A DNA stretch of 64,000 bases from positions 1-64,000 of the forward strand of contig JASHOB010000149.1 in the NCBI GenBank assembly GCA_030041335.1. The letters are read 5' to 3'. The notes beneath the pieces are model-generated. The model was not told the origin of the DNA. It searched no databases and was given only the letters and a program-made list of their open reading frames with translations. The DNA comes from Alphaproteobacteria bacterium (GTDB lineage Bacteria > Pseudomonadota > Alphaproteobacteria > ATCC43930 > CGMCC-115725). How positions within the stretch are numbered: the stretch's first letter is position 1; the number at the start of each line of letters is the position of its first letter. Below, in pieces: positions 42,694-51,639 of this stretch. The translations under genes and the position numbers were made by a program.

Positions 42694-44540
42694 GCCGGCA
42701 CCTTCTCGCGGGTCATAATCCGCACCTGACGCAAGGTGCCCCAAAAGCCGCCGGGAAAGAACAGGACGCAGGCGACGAAGACGACGCCGATGATCGCCAG
42801 CCAGTGCTCGCTGTAGGTACTGACGAGATTCTTCATCAGAAGGAACGCGGCCGCGCCGAACACCGGTCCCAACAGCGTGCCGGCGCCGCCGAGCATGACC
42901 ATGATGAGAATGTCACCGGACGCACTCCAATAGACCGCGTCGGGGGAAATGAAGCCGTTGAAGACGGCGTAAAGCCCGCCGGCCAGGCCGGCGACGGCAC
43001 CGCCGATGGTGAAAGAGGCGAGTTTGTAGCGTCGGGTCGCGTAGCCGATAGCGAGCATGCGTGCCTCGTTCTCGCGGATCCCGATGAAGACACGGCCTAA
43101 CGGCGAGGACACTAATCGGCGCAGTCCGAGAAAACACAGGACGAAGAAGAAGAGCGCGACAAAATACATCGTCAGTGAATTCGAGAGAGTGAAGCCGAAG
43201 AGGCTTGGCTTCACGGCAAGCCCGATGCCGTCGGAGCCGCCGGTAACATCGCGCCATTTGAGTGCAACCGAATAGACCAACTGCGAAAAGGCAAGCGTGA
43301 GCATGAGAAACGGAATGCCGCTGGCACGCACGCAGAAATAGCCGATGACCAGGGCCGCCAGGGCGGCGGCGCCGATCCCAAGCGCCACGCCGAACCAGGC
43401 ATTGAAATCGAAGAACGTACCGAGGACGATCACGACATAGGCGCCGAGCCCGAAGAAGGCGGCATGCCCCAGCGACATCAGGCCGGTAAAACCGAGCAGC
43501 AGATCGAGGCTCATCGCGACGATGGCGAAGATGAGCAATTCGGTGACAAGGGAGCGCTGATAATCGGCCACCAGTAGCGGATAGATTACCAGGGCGGCGA
43601 CGCCGATCAGGCCGATGGCGAGCGCTCGCCGCGACGGCAGCGGTGCGGCCGGGGTGCTGCCCGAGGGACTTGCTGCGAGGCCGTGTTTGATCCCGAACAG
43701 GCCTTGGGGCCGCACCAGCAGTACGATCGCCATCACCAGATAGATCAGAAACAGCGCCAGCTGCGGCATATAGGCGTTGCCGAATGTATCGGCCTCGCCG
43801 ATCAGCAAGCTCCCGACAAAGGCGCCGCGCAGGCTACCCATCCCGCCGACCACGATGACAATGAAGGCCGGGATCAGGATTTCGGCGTCTTCGCCGGGAT
43901 AAATGCCGAAGATCGGTCCGGCGGCAACGCCGCCCAGCGCCGCGAGCGCGACGCCGGCGCCGAAGATCGCGGTGAACAGCGCCGATATGTTGCACCCGAG
44001 CCCGCCCGCCATCGCGGCGTCATCGACGCCGGCACGAACCCGGGCGCCGAGCTGCGAGCGATCGAGGAACAGCCACAGCAGCAGGGCGATGGCGAGGCCG
44101 AATCCGATGAGAAACAACCGATAGCTCGAGAACACGCCAGTGCCGAGCGCTACGACGCCGTCGAAGACGGCGGGCGGCGGCAGAGCAAGCACGTCGCGAC
44201 CCCAGATCGTCTGTACAGCGTCAAGAAAGATAAAGGTGAAGCCAAAGGTCAACAGCACCTGGTCGAGATGACCGCGCCGATAAAGCGGCCGCAGGAAGAT
44301 CACCTCCATCGCGACGCCGGCGGCCACGATCGGCACCGGCGCGAGCAGCAAAGCCGCCCAGAAACTGCCGGTGAGCCGGTAGAGGGAGTAGGCGACATAG
44401 CCTCCCATCATGAAGAACGAGCCGTGCGCCAGGCTCACGACGTTCATCAACCCGAAGATCAGGGATAGCCCGGCCGCGGTCAGAAACAGCAGAACGCCAT
44501 AGACCAGGCCGTTGAGGATCTGCTCCAGAAAGAATTCCAT
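42690..44540 (-). CDS. Fused LivH-LivM permease
   Basis: A single 616-residue membrane protein that carries both permeases of a Liv-type importer. Residues about 1-290 are LivH-like (GLMNVVSLAHGSFFMMGGYV). Residues about 310-610 are LivM-like (GFTGLMSLGHAAFFGLGAYV, with coupling loop IGIRENEARMLAIGYATRRY). The junction is a short polar link near SPSGSTPAAPLPSRRA. Fusion fixes the one-to-one ratio of the two halves. It leads the operon with livG and livF. Such fusions are known in this transporter family. Confidence 0.9.
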   Translation of the reverse strand: MEFFLEQILNGLVYGVLLFLTAAGLSLIFGLMNVVSLAHGSFFMMGGYVAYSLYRLTGSFWAALLLAPVPIVAAGVAMEVIFLRPLYRRGHLDQVLLTFGFTFIFLDAVQTIWGRDVLALPPPAVFDGVVALGTGVFSSYRLFLIGFGLAIALLLWLFLDRSQLGARVRAGVDDAAMAGGLGCNISALFTAIFGAGVALAALGGVAAGPIFGIYPGEDAEILIPAFIVIVVGGMGSLRGAFVGSLLIGEADTFGNAYMPQLALFLIYLVMAIVLLVRPQGLFGIKHGLAASPSGSTPAAPLPSRRALAIGLIGVAALVIYPLLVADYQRSLVTELLIFAIVAMSLDLLLGFTGLMSLGHAAFFGLGAYVVIVLGTFFDFNAWFGVALGIGAAALAALVIGYFCVRASGIPFLMLTLAFSQLVYSVALKWRDVTGGSDGIGLAVKPSLFGFTLSNSLTMYFVALFFFVLCFLGLRRLVSSPLGRVFIGIRENEARMLAIGYATRRYKLASFTIGGAVAGLAGGLYAVFNGFISPDAVYWSASGDILIMVMLGGAGTLLGPVFGAAAFLLMKNLVSTYSEHWLAIIGVVFVACVLFFPGGFWGTLRQVRIMTREKVPA

Positions 44541-44918
44541 CGCCGTCCGCGGCCCCTCGGCAGTAAAGGCTCGTTATCAAATAAATTGCAATGGAAGTGA
44601 ATCCGGGGGCCGCGAAGACAAGGTGATCCTCGAAGGGCGGGCGGCGCGACGCGCCAGGGTGCTACGGAACCTCGCGTGATCTGCCCTTAGCCGAAACCGG
44701 CACATGCTTCTCCTCGTGTCGCCCAAGTCCTGATCGGCGACCGGGTGCTGACGCGCGAACCGGATCGGCTTGCGGTCATCAAGGACCGGGTGAGAGCGTG
44801 CCGCGGAGTGAACCGTGAAATCGAGACCTCTCACGGGTGGTGACCGCGAGGGTTGCCGCGCAAGGCCTTCGGCCAACAGGCGACGCCACCGCAAGCGACG
44901 CCAGCTGGAGCGGCCGCA
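44541..44918. other. Intergenic region ahead of the fused Liv permease
   Basis: 378 bases between a DppA-like gene and the fused permease gene, both read leftward. No supported gene: an open frame at 44577-44894 (minus) encodes an arginine-rich product without a motif. An AT-rich patch near 44570-44600 is the likeliest promoter of the permease operon. On the minus strand it reads TTGCAA, then 18 bases, then TTTACT, a weak sigma-70-like pair. Confidence 0.35.
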
Positions 44919-46451
44919 TCATGTTTTCTCGCTCACCAACGGCAGGTAAACGACTTCGAGTCCGTGCTTGCTTGGCGTATAGACGATGCCTTTCCTCATC
45001 GCGTAGACATCAACATATTGCCATAGCGTGATGGTCGAGAGGTCCTCCTGCTCGATTTTCATCATTTCCTTGATGTAAGGCGCTTGTCTGGCGACATCGA
45101 GAGTCGCGTCGGCCTTCGCCAGCAGCGCATCGAGCTGGTCGTTCTTATACATGGCGAACATGCCCGAGTAAGCCAGCGACACGCCTTCGATCGGCGTCGA
45201 AAGATTGGCAACCGGCAGCCCGGCCACGCCGACGTATTCGCCCTTGGGATCGCGCGCGATGTGGCCCAGCATCTGCAGCAACTGGATGAGCTGAATGCCC
45301 TGAACCTTGCTGTTCACATTGAGATTTTGCTTGAGATAGAGAGCCACTGCTTCAGCCGTCTCCATCGTGCCGAAATAGACGCCGGTCGAATAATAGAGCG
45401 GCATGTCGAAACCATTAGGGTAACCCGCGTCGGCCTCGAGGCGCCGCGCCTCTGCTGGATCGTATTTGTAATCGATCAGATTCGGGTCATAGCCGATTTC
45501 GTCCGGCATCAGCCGCGGATAATCGGTCGGCATGCCGTGCAGCAAGCCTTTGACGATCGCATCGCGGTCGATCGCGTGAGCCATTGCTTTGCGGATGCGC
45601 AGATCGTGCCAGGGCGTGTGCGGGTTGGCGAACTGCATCTGGATCGATTGCGTGGGATGCACCGGCAGCTTGACCAGACTGAAGCCTTGGCTCTTCAGTT
45701 GGTCGTAGGCCGAATAAGGCGTCGCCATGATCAAATCGACCTCGCCCGCCTGCAGCTTCGAAACGCGGGTATTGTCGTCTTGAACGAAGACAAAATGGGC
45801 ACGCTTGATTTGCGGCGCCTTGCCCCAATAGCCATCAAACGCCGCCAGATCGAGATATTCCGCCGGTTTGTAGTCGACGATCTTGTATGGACCGGTGCCG
45901 ACCGGATGCTTCGTAAATTCCTTTTCGCCAACCCGATCGTAATAGCTCTTCGACCCGATGATCAGCGCGGGCACCAAAAGGAACTGGGCATCTGGTTGCT
46001 TGAAGCTGAATTTGACGGTGTAGGGATCGATCGCCTCGACCTTGGTGATGAATTTGGCGAAGCTCAGCGCATAGAACCATGTCTTCTTCGACATGCGTTC
46101 GTGACTCCACAAAACGTCGGCCGAGGTGAACGGATCGCCGGAATGGAATTTGACGCCATGGCGCAGGTGCATGACGATCACCTTGCCGCCGTCCAGAGTG
46201 TCCCAGGATTGAGCCAATGCGGGGATGGTGTGGCCCTCCGCGTCGGCACGGACCAGCCCCTCATAGACGTTGACCAGCGTCGCCAAGCCCTGCGGCGGAT
46301 TGGTCGATTGCGTCATATCGAGCACATCGGGATCGGCGTTCATGGCGATCCGCAAGGGCGTCTGATCTGCCGCGAATAGCGGGCTCCAAGCGGCCACCGT
46401 GAATGCCGCCGCAATCGCCAAAATCGTGACCGGCCTGAACTTGGCTGCCAT
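44919..46451 (-). CDS. DppA/OppA-like substrate-binding protein (SBP_bac_5), copy 1
   Basis: Periplasmic binding protein of 510 residues with a Sec signal (MAAKFRPVTILAIAAAFTVA, cleavage near FAA-DQ). It shows the family pattern NADPDVLDMTQSTNPPQGLA near the start, then HLRHGVKFHSGDPFTSADVL and KHPVGTGPYKIVDYKPAEYL. It closely resembles the next gene at 46541, so the pair is a recent duplication. No cognate DppBCDF permease is in the window. The family binds peptides, but many members bind aromatic or other small molecules. GGGAGCAGG precedes the ATG. Confidence 0.9.
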   Translation of the reverse strand: MAAKFRPVTILAIAAAFTVAAWSPLFAADQTPLRIAMNADPDVLDMTQSTNPPQGLATLVNVYEGLVRADAEGHTIPALAQSWDTLDGGKVIVMHLRHGVKFHSGDPFTSADVLWSHERMSKKTWFYALSFAKFITKVEAIDPYTVKFSFKQPDAQFLLVPALIIGSKSYYDRVGEKEFTKHPVGTGPYKIVDYKPAEYLDLAAFDGYWGKAPQIKRAHFVFVQDDNTRVSKLQAGEVDLIMATPYSAYDQLKSQGFSLVKLPVHPTQSIQMQFANPHTPWHDLRIRKAMAHAIDRDAIVKGLLHGMPTDYPRLMPDEIGYDPNLIDYKYDPAEARRLEADAGYPNGFDMPLYYSTGVYFGTMETAEAVALYLKQNLNVNSKVQGIQLIQLLQMLGHIARDPKGEYVGVAGLPVANLSTPIEGVSLAYSGMFAMYKNDQLDALLAKADATLDVARQAPYIKEMMKIEQEDLSTITLWQYVDVYAMRKGIVYTPSKHGLEVVYLPLVSEKT

Positions 46452-46540
46452 CGGCCTGCTCCCTTCGAAGACTGCTCGAGACCGTCTGTGCTGCGTCGGG
46501 GCCCGGAAGCCGCACGCTCAGATCGTCGGCATCACATGCT

Positions 46541-48079
46541 TCACATCGCGACACGCACTTCCGGCAGATACACGACCTCGAGGCCGTGCCTGACGGGACG
46601 GTAGGTGACGCCTTTGCGCATGGCATAGACGTCGACGTACTGCCACAGGGTAATGGTTTGCAGAACGTTCTGCTCGATCTCCATCATTTTGGCGATCAAC
46701 GCACCTTGTTTGGCGAGATCGAGGGTGGCGTCCGCTTTTTCGTAGAGCGCATCCATCTGATCATCGTGGTTAAGCGCGAACGGCGCCTTGCCGTAGTAGG
46801 CGAGCGAGACGCCTTCGAGCGGCGTCGGCAGATTGGCGACAGGCAATCCCGCGACCGACACATATTCGCCCTTGGGATCCTTTGCCATGCGGCCGATGAG
46901 CTGCAACAGCTGGATCAGTTGGATCCCCTGTATCTTGGTGTTGACGTTGAGGTTCTGTTTGAGATAGAGGGCGACCGCTTCGGCGGTCTCTTGGGTACCG
47001 AAATAGACTCCGGTCGACACGTAGAGCGGCATGTCAAAGCCATTGGGGTAACCGGCCTCCTGCGCAAGTTGACGTGCTTTGGCGGGGTCGTATTTGTAGT
47101 CCTTCAGGTCGGGATCGTAGCCGAGCTCGTCAGGCATGAGCCGCGGATAGTCGGTCGGCACGCCGTGCAAGAGACCTTTCACAATCGCGTTCTTGTCGAT
47201 GGCATAGGCCATGGCTTGGCGGACGCGGACATCGGCCCAGGGCGTGTGCTTGTTGATCAACGACATCTGAACGGACTGCGTCGGATGCACCGGAAGTTTC
47301 ACCAGCGTGTAGCCGGCGTTCTTCAACTGATCGTAGGCGGCGTAGGGGGTCGCCATGATCATATCGACCTCGCCCGCCTGCAGTTTGGTTACTCGGGTAT
47401 TGTCGTCGCTGACGAAGACGAAATGCGCTCTCTTGATCGCGGGCTGCTTGTCCCAATAGCCATCCCAGGTGGCGAGATCGAGATATTGCGCGGGCTTGTA
47501 GTCGACAATTTTGTAAGGACCGGTGCCGACCGGATGCGCTGCGAATTCCTTTTCGCCGACGCGGTCGTAATAGGTCTTCGAGGCGATAATGAGAGCGGGG
47601 ATCGCAAGGAACTGGGCGTCGACCTGCTTCATGATCACTGTGACGGTGTAATCGTCGGGTGCCTCCATGTGATCGATGAAGCGCGCGAAGCCGCTGTAAA
47701 ACCAGGTCTTCTTCAACATGCGTTGATGGCTCCACAGCACGTCTTGCGACGTGAAGGGATCGCCCGACTGGAATTTGACCCCGTGACGCAGATGCAAGGT
47801 AATGACCTTGCCGTCTGGCGAGACATCATAGGTCTCCACCAGGCCCGGCCGTTTGCTGCCGTCCGGATTGAATCCCCACAGGCCTTCATAGACGTTGGTC
47901 AGCGTCGCCAGCCCTTGGGGCGGGTTGGTCGACTGCGTCATATCGAGAACATCGGGATCGGCATTCATCGCGACCCGCAACGGCTTTTCATCCTGGGCCC
48001 GGACCAAATCAATGCTGCCGGCAAAGACGCCGGCAGCCATGACCGTCATGGCACCGAGGAGCGCAATTTTACTTGTCAC
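46541..48079 (-). CDS. DppA/OppA-like substrate-binding protein (SBP_bac_5), copy 2
   Basis: A 512-residue paralogue of the protein at 44919, with the same NADPDVLDMTQSTNPPQGLA segment and near-identical stretches such as MATPYAAYDQLKNAGYTLVK and GVPTDYPRLMPDELGYDPDL. A signal peptide is visible (KIALLGAMTVMAAGVFAGSI). The GTG at 48079 was chosen because GGGAGG sits six bases before it; a longer in-frame frame lacks a signal at its start. It is divergent from the LigD-like gene, with which it shares a 218-base intergenic region. The duplicate pair may serve ligand variants of one compound class. Confidence 0.9.
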   Translation of the reverse strand: MTSKIALLGAMTVMAAGVFAGSIDLVRAQDEKPLRVAMNADPDVLDMTQSTNPPQGLATLTNVYEGLWGFNPDGSKRPGLVETYDVSPDGKVITLHLRHGVKFQSGDPFTSQDVLWSHQRMLKKTWFYSGFARFIDHMEAPDDYTVTVIMKQVDAQFLAIPALIIASKTYYDRVGEKEFAAHPVGTGPYKIVDYKPAQYLDLATWDGYWDKQPAIKRAHFVFVSDDNTRVTKLQAGEVDMIMATPYAAYDQLKNAGYTLVKLPVHPTQSVQMSLINKHTPWADVRVRQAMAYAIDKNAIVKGLLHGVPTDYPRLMPDELGYDPDLKDYKYDPAKARQLAQEAGYPNGFDMPLYVSTGVYFGTQETAEAVALYLKQNLNVNTKIQGIQLIQLLQLIGRMAKDPKGEYVSVAGLPVANLPTPLEGVSLAYYGKAPFALNHDDQMDALYEKADATLDLAKQGALIAKMMEIEQNVLQTITLWQYVDVYAMRKGVTYRPVRHGLEVVYLPEVRVAM

Positions 48080-48297
48080 ATCCACCCTCCCTAGGGTTCG
48101 GCTATGTTTTGGCGCTGTGGTTGCTGTGGCGCCGGTTTGCTGCGTGGTTATCATATGCGTTTGTTAATGTCATATGGTTTTGCTTAACGTCGTCGCCGCC
48201 CTAAAGGGCCGGATTTCCGGCACCCGAGGCTGACGTTCCAGCCCGAGAAGTAGGTTTGGGCGCGCGAGAATGCGAACCGATTCAAGGGAGGCGGGGC
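48080..48297. promoter_or_regulatory. Divergent control region with TCATATG direct repeats
   Basis: This gap must hold promoters for the DppA-like gene (left) and the Lig-like operon (right). It contains two TCATATG heptamers at 48151-48157 and 48170-48176, exactly 19 bases apart. The following bases are partly repeated too, 13 of 19 positions in all. The patch is clearly more AT-rich than its surroundings. A tandem operator for a regulator encoded elsewhere is the likeliest meaning. Confidence 0.45.
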
Positions 48298-49191
48298 ATG
48301 AAAGAGCTTGCGGGAAAGGTCGCGTTTATTACCGGCGGTGGATCGGGCGTCGCTCTCGGTCAGGCCAAAGTGTTCGCCGAGGAGGTGGGGATGAACGTGG
48401 TGATCGCCGATATTCGGCAGGATCATCTCGATACGGCGCTCGCCTATTTCCGCGGGAAGAACGCGGCGGTGCACGGGATAAGGCTTGACATCACCGACCG
48501 CGATGCCTGCCGGAGCGCCGCCGCAGAGGCGGAAAGCCGGTTCGGTTCGGTCCAGCTTTTGTGCAACACCGCCGGCGTCAGCCAGTTCGGCCCGGTGGAA
48601 AAGGCGACGTTCGGGGACTGGGATTGGCAAATCGACGTCAACCTCAAAGGGATGATCAATGTGATTCAAAGCTTCCTACCGCGGATGATCGAGCGGGGCC
48701 AGGGTGGGCACATTGTCAACACGGCCTCGATGTCGGCGTTCGTCGCGCTGCCGAACACGGCGATCTATTGCACCACCAAATATGCGGTCCGGGGCCTGTC
48801 GGAGTCGCTGCGCATCGAACTCGGCAAGTTCGATATCGGTGTGTCTTGCCTGTGCCCGGGCGCCGTCAACACCAATATCCACGAATCGGTGCTGGCTCGG
48901 CCCGACCGGTACGGCGACAGCGGCTATTACGGCGCCGATCCCGAAACCTTCAAGCGCCTGAAGTCCGTCATCGAAGGCGGCTTCGACCCGGTCGCACTCG
49001 GCCGCGTTGTCCGCGACGCGATCGAGCGCAACGATTTCTGGATCCTGCCGTTCCCCGAGTTCATCCCGACGATGGAACAGCGTAACGGCGAAGTCATCGC
49101 CGCCTTGAACCAGTACGTTGACCACCCCGACTATGCGCGGCGCATGAGGCTCCGTGCCGCACAGGGCCGTCCGATGCCGGGCGCCAACTAA
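48298..49191 (+). CDS. LigD/LigL-type C-alpha-dehydrogenase (SDR family)
   Basis: A 297-residue short-chain dehydrogenase. The overall sequence follows LigD/LigL, which oxidise the benzylic C-alpha alcohol of lignin beta-aryl ethers to a ketone with NAD+. Visible points are VAFITGGGSGVALGQAKVF (cofactor loop, with Ala where many SDRs have Gly), NTAGVSQFGPVEKATF, catalytic Ser in NTASMSAFVA, Tyr and Lys in IYCTTKYAV, and the late motif GDSGYYGADPETF. GGGAGG precedes the ATG. The next two genes are beta-etherase-like, so the order is that of the ether cleavage pathway. Stereopreference cannot be told. Confidence 0.86.
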   Translation: MKELAGKVAFITGGGSGVALGQAKVFAEEVGMNVVIADIRQDHLDTALAYFRGKNAAVHGIRLDITDRDACRSAAAEAESRFGSVQLLCNTAGVSQFGPVEKATFGDWDWQIDVNLKGMINVIQSFLPRMIERGQGGHIVNTASMSAFVALPNTAIYCTTKYAVRGLSESLRIELGKFDIGVSCLCPGAVNTNIHESVLARPDRYGDSGYYGADPETFKRLKSVIEGGFDPVALGRVVRDAIERNDFWILPFPEFIPTMEQRNGEVIAALNQYVDHPDYARRMRLRAAQGRPMPGAN

Positions 49192-49192
49192 C

Positions 49193-49924
49193 ATGGCCAG
49201 GAACGACACCATCACGTTATTCGACTTGGTACTGGCCAGCGGCTGTACCATCAGCCCGTTCGTGTGGCGCACCAAATATGCGCTGAAACATAAGGGCTTC
49301 GACATCGAACTGGTGCCTAATGGCTTTACCGGCATCAAGGAACTGACGGGAGGCCGGTCGGAGCGTCTTCCGGTCATTGTCGACGACGGCCAATGGGTGA
49401 TCGATAGCTGGAAGATCGCCGAATATCTCGACGCCAAATATCCGGACCGGCCGATGCTGTTCGCGGGCGACAGCATGAAGGTGCTCACCAAGTTCATCGA
49501 CCAATGGCTGTGGCGCACGGCGATCCGCGTTTGGATTCGCTGCTATATTCTCGACTATCACGATCTGTCGATGCCGCGGGACCATGCCTATGTCCGCGAA
49601 AGCCGCGAACGCATCTTAGGCGGGCGACTCGAAGAACTGCAGGCGGGACGAGAGGAGCGCTTGCCACTGGTGCCGCCGGCGCTCGAACCGCTGCGTGTCC
49701 TGCTCAAGGAAACGCGGTGGTTGGGCGGCAGCCAGCCAAATTACGCCGACTATTGTATTCTCGCGGTGTTTTTATGGGCTGCGTCGGTGGCGAAGGTGCC
49801 GCCGTTGCACGACGACGATCCGCTGCGGGACTATATTGATCGCGGCTTTGAGCTCTATGGCGGGCTCGGTCGCCATCCCGGTATGCACACTTTGTTCGGC
49901 TTGCCGAAACCGGCGGTCGGGTAG
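49193..49924 (+). CDS. LigE/LigP-type glutathione-dependent beta-etherase
   Basis: A 243-residue glutathione-transferase-fold protein. It follows LigE/LigP through most of its length: ARNDTITLFDLVLASGCTIS, PFVWRTKYALKHKGFDIE, GGRSERLPVIVDDGQWVIDS, RCYILDYHDLSMPRDHAYVR and GLGRHPGMHTLFGL. LigE and LigP cleave the beta-aryl ether of the (beta-R) ketone with glutathione, releasing guaiacol-type phenols. The serine in CTISP is the likely thiol-site residue. It ends shorter than LigE as I recall it, lacking the extended tail. The ATG lies 1 base after the dehydrogenase stop. Assigned by recalled sequence, not by alignment. Confidence 0.87.
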   Translation: MARNDTITLFDLVLASGCTISPFVWRTKYALKHKGFDIELVPNGFTGIKELTGGRSERLPVIVDDGQWVIDSWKIAEYLDAKYPDRPMLFAGDSMKVLTKFIDQWLWRTAIRVWIRCYILDYHDLSMPRDHAYVRESRERILGGRLEELQAGREERLPLVPPALEPLRVLLKETRWLGGSQPNYADYCILAVFLWAASVAKVPPLHDDDPLRDYIDRGFELYGGLGRHPGMHTLFGLPKPAVG

Positions 49925-49930
49925 GGAATC

Positions 49931-50674
49931 ATGACGCTCGAACTTCATCATGGCGGCCCCGGCGCCAACTCGCTCAAGGTGCTGCTGACCCTCGCGGAAA
50001 AGAACATCGATTATGTCGATCATCGGCTCAACCTGGTGCGGTTCGAGCAGCACGAACCGGAATTCGTGAAGATCAATCCGCGCGGGCAAGTGCCGGTGCT
50101 GATCCATGACGGACGCATCATCACGGAATCGACCGTGATCTGTGAATATCTCGATGCCGTTTTCCCGGCGGTGCCGCTGCGCCCCAGGGACGAATACTGG
50201 CGCGCGCAAATGCGCATATGGACCAAGTTTGTCGACGAATATTTCTGCTGGTGCGTTTCAACGCTCGGGTGGGAGGCGATGGGCAAGCGGGTGGTGCGCG
50301 ACATGCCCGAGGCAGCGTTCGAGGCCTTTGTCGCTCGTGTGCCGCTCCATGAGCAGAAGGTAAAATGGCGCAACGCGCGTCACGGCTTCGATCCGGCACT
50401 GCTCGCGGAGGAACGCCGTAAGATTCGCTTTTCCGTCGAGAAACTCGAAGCCGACCTGACGGAGCGCAAATGGCTGGCCGGTGACGAATACTCGCTTGCC
50501 GACATCTGCACCTACCCGATGGCATCTGCGGTGCCGCGGCTGATGCCGGAGGCGATGAGCGAAGCCGCGGCGCCGCGGGCGATGGCTTGGCTCCGCGCCA
50601 TCGGCGAACGGTCCGCAACCCGGCAAGTTTTCGCCGGCGCGCCGCGGCCGACGCCTCTCAAAGCCGGAAACTAG
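49931..50674 (+). CDS. LigF-type glutathione-dependent beta-etherase
   Basis: A 247-residue glutathione-transferase-fold protein that follows LigF closely: GPGANSLKVLLTLAEKN, FEQHEPEFVKINPRGQVP, ITESTVICEYLDAVFP, RIWTKFVDEYFCWCVSTLGW and VPLHEQKVKWRNARHGF. LigF cleaves the (beta-S) enantiomer, so with the LigE-like neighbour both enantiomers could be handled. The serine and asparagine of GANS sit where glutathione is activated. It starts 6 bases after the LigE-like gene. Its stop overlaps the stop of the convergent ABC permease gene (CTAG). No LigG-like glutathione lyase follows. Confidence 0.88.
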   Translation: MTLELHHGGPGANSLKVLLTLAEKNIDYVDHRLNLVRFEQHEPEFVKINPRGQVPVLIHDGRIITESTVICEYLDAVFPAVPLRPRDEYWRAQMRIWTKFVDEYFCWCVSTLGWEAMGKRVVRDMPEAAFEAFVARVPLHEQKVKWRNARHGFDPALLAEERRKIRFSVEKLEADLTERKWLAGDEYSLADICTYPMASAVPRLMPEAMSEAAAPRAMAWLRAIGERSATRQVFAGAPRPTPLKAGN

Positions 50675-51639
50675 ACCAGAGCGGCGGCGGCTTTGCGGCG
50701 ACGGATCCGGTCGGTGATCGAATTCAGCGCCAAAGCCGCCAACAGGATCGAGCCATAGGCGATCTGGATGTAGTAGATCGAAACCTGCGCCAGCGAGAAC
50801 AGGTTTTCGATCAGGAACAGCAAGGCGCCACCCGCGGCGGCGCCAAGCAGGCCACCGCGCCCGCCGCTGAACGCGACGCCACCCAGCGCTACACCGGCGA
50901 TCGACGTCAAGATATAGGGCGCACCCACGGTCGGGTCGGCCGAGCCAAGGGTCGCCGTGAAAACCAGGCCGGTCACCGAGGCGAGCACGCCGGCGATGAC
51001 GAAGGCTACGATCCGCACCGCGGTGACGTTGACGCCGGCGGTGTAGGCCGCCCGAATGTCGCCGCCGACGGCGAGAAGATTGCGGCGGTACGCGGTTTTA
51101 CCGAGCAGCCACCACAGCACGGCGATGATGACGAAGACCCAGACAATTCCCGGCACGCCGAAACTCTCGCCCGAGATGACCCGCATCCACGGCGGCGCGC
51201 TGCCCCCGGCAGTCGGCAGGACTTCGAGAGTCAGCCCCTGATAGGTCAGGAACGTGCCGAGCGTCGCGATGATCGGCTGAACCCGGACGATGGTGACGAG
51301 GAAACCATTCAATAGTCCCGAGGCAACGCCGATGCCGAGCGCGATCGTGATCATGGAGAACGGATCGGTGAGGCCGAGGCTCGGCAGCGTCACGGCGGCG
51401 ATGGCGTTGACCAGGCCGGCGAGCGGTCCGACCGAAAGGTCGAGATCGCCATTGCCGGACATGATCGGCACGGTCTGCGCCCAGGTCGTGATGATAAAGG
51501 GCGCGGCTCCCAACAGGACGGGCCGCCAATTGTCATGACTGACAAAGATTGGGTTGGCGACGAAATTGGCGAAAAACAGGATGGCGAAGCCGAACAGCGC
51601 CGGCCAATAGTAGGCTTGCCGGTCGATCTTCAACGTCAT
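50671..51639 (-). CDS. Sugar-type ABC permease (RbsC-like), second
   Basis: Inner-membrane permease of 322 residues of the RbsC group (BPD_transp_2), with about eight to ten hydrophobic segments. GNGDLDLSVGPLAGLVNAIA matches the conserved G-x-I-DLSVG motif, and GVALGGVAFSGGRGGLLGAA matches the later one. The ATG at 51639 overlaps the ATPase stop as ATGA; upstream in-frame residues belong to another frame. It is the last gene of the importer operon and meets the LigF-like gene end to end. Confidence 0.88.
   Translation of the reverse strand: MTLKIDRQAYYWPALFGFAILFFANFVANPIFVSHDNWRPVLLGAAPFIITTWAQTVPIMSGNGDLDLSVGPLAGLVNAIAAVTLPSLGLTDPFSMITIALGIGVASGLLNGFLVTIVRVQPIIATLGTFLTYQGLTLEVLPTAGGSAPPWMRVISGESFGVPGIVWVFVIIAVLWWLLGKTAYRRNLLAVGGDIRAAYTAGVNVTAVRIVAFVIAGVLASVTGLVFTATLGSADPTVGAPYILTSIAGVALGGVAFSGGRGGLLGAAAGGALLFLIENLFSLAQVSIYYIQIAYGSILLAALALNSITDRIRRRKAAAALV

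Noticed and set aside
44577-44894. 105-codon minus-strand frame in the gap before the fused permease gene
   Set aside because: Arginine-rich, with no motif and no ribosome binding site; treated as non-coding.
46586-48094. Long plus-strand open frame (502 codons) opposite the DppA-like gene
   Set aside because: It mirrors the minus-strand binding protein, whose signal peptide and family motifs are clear; the plus-strand product has no recognisable domain.
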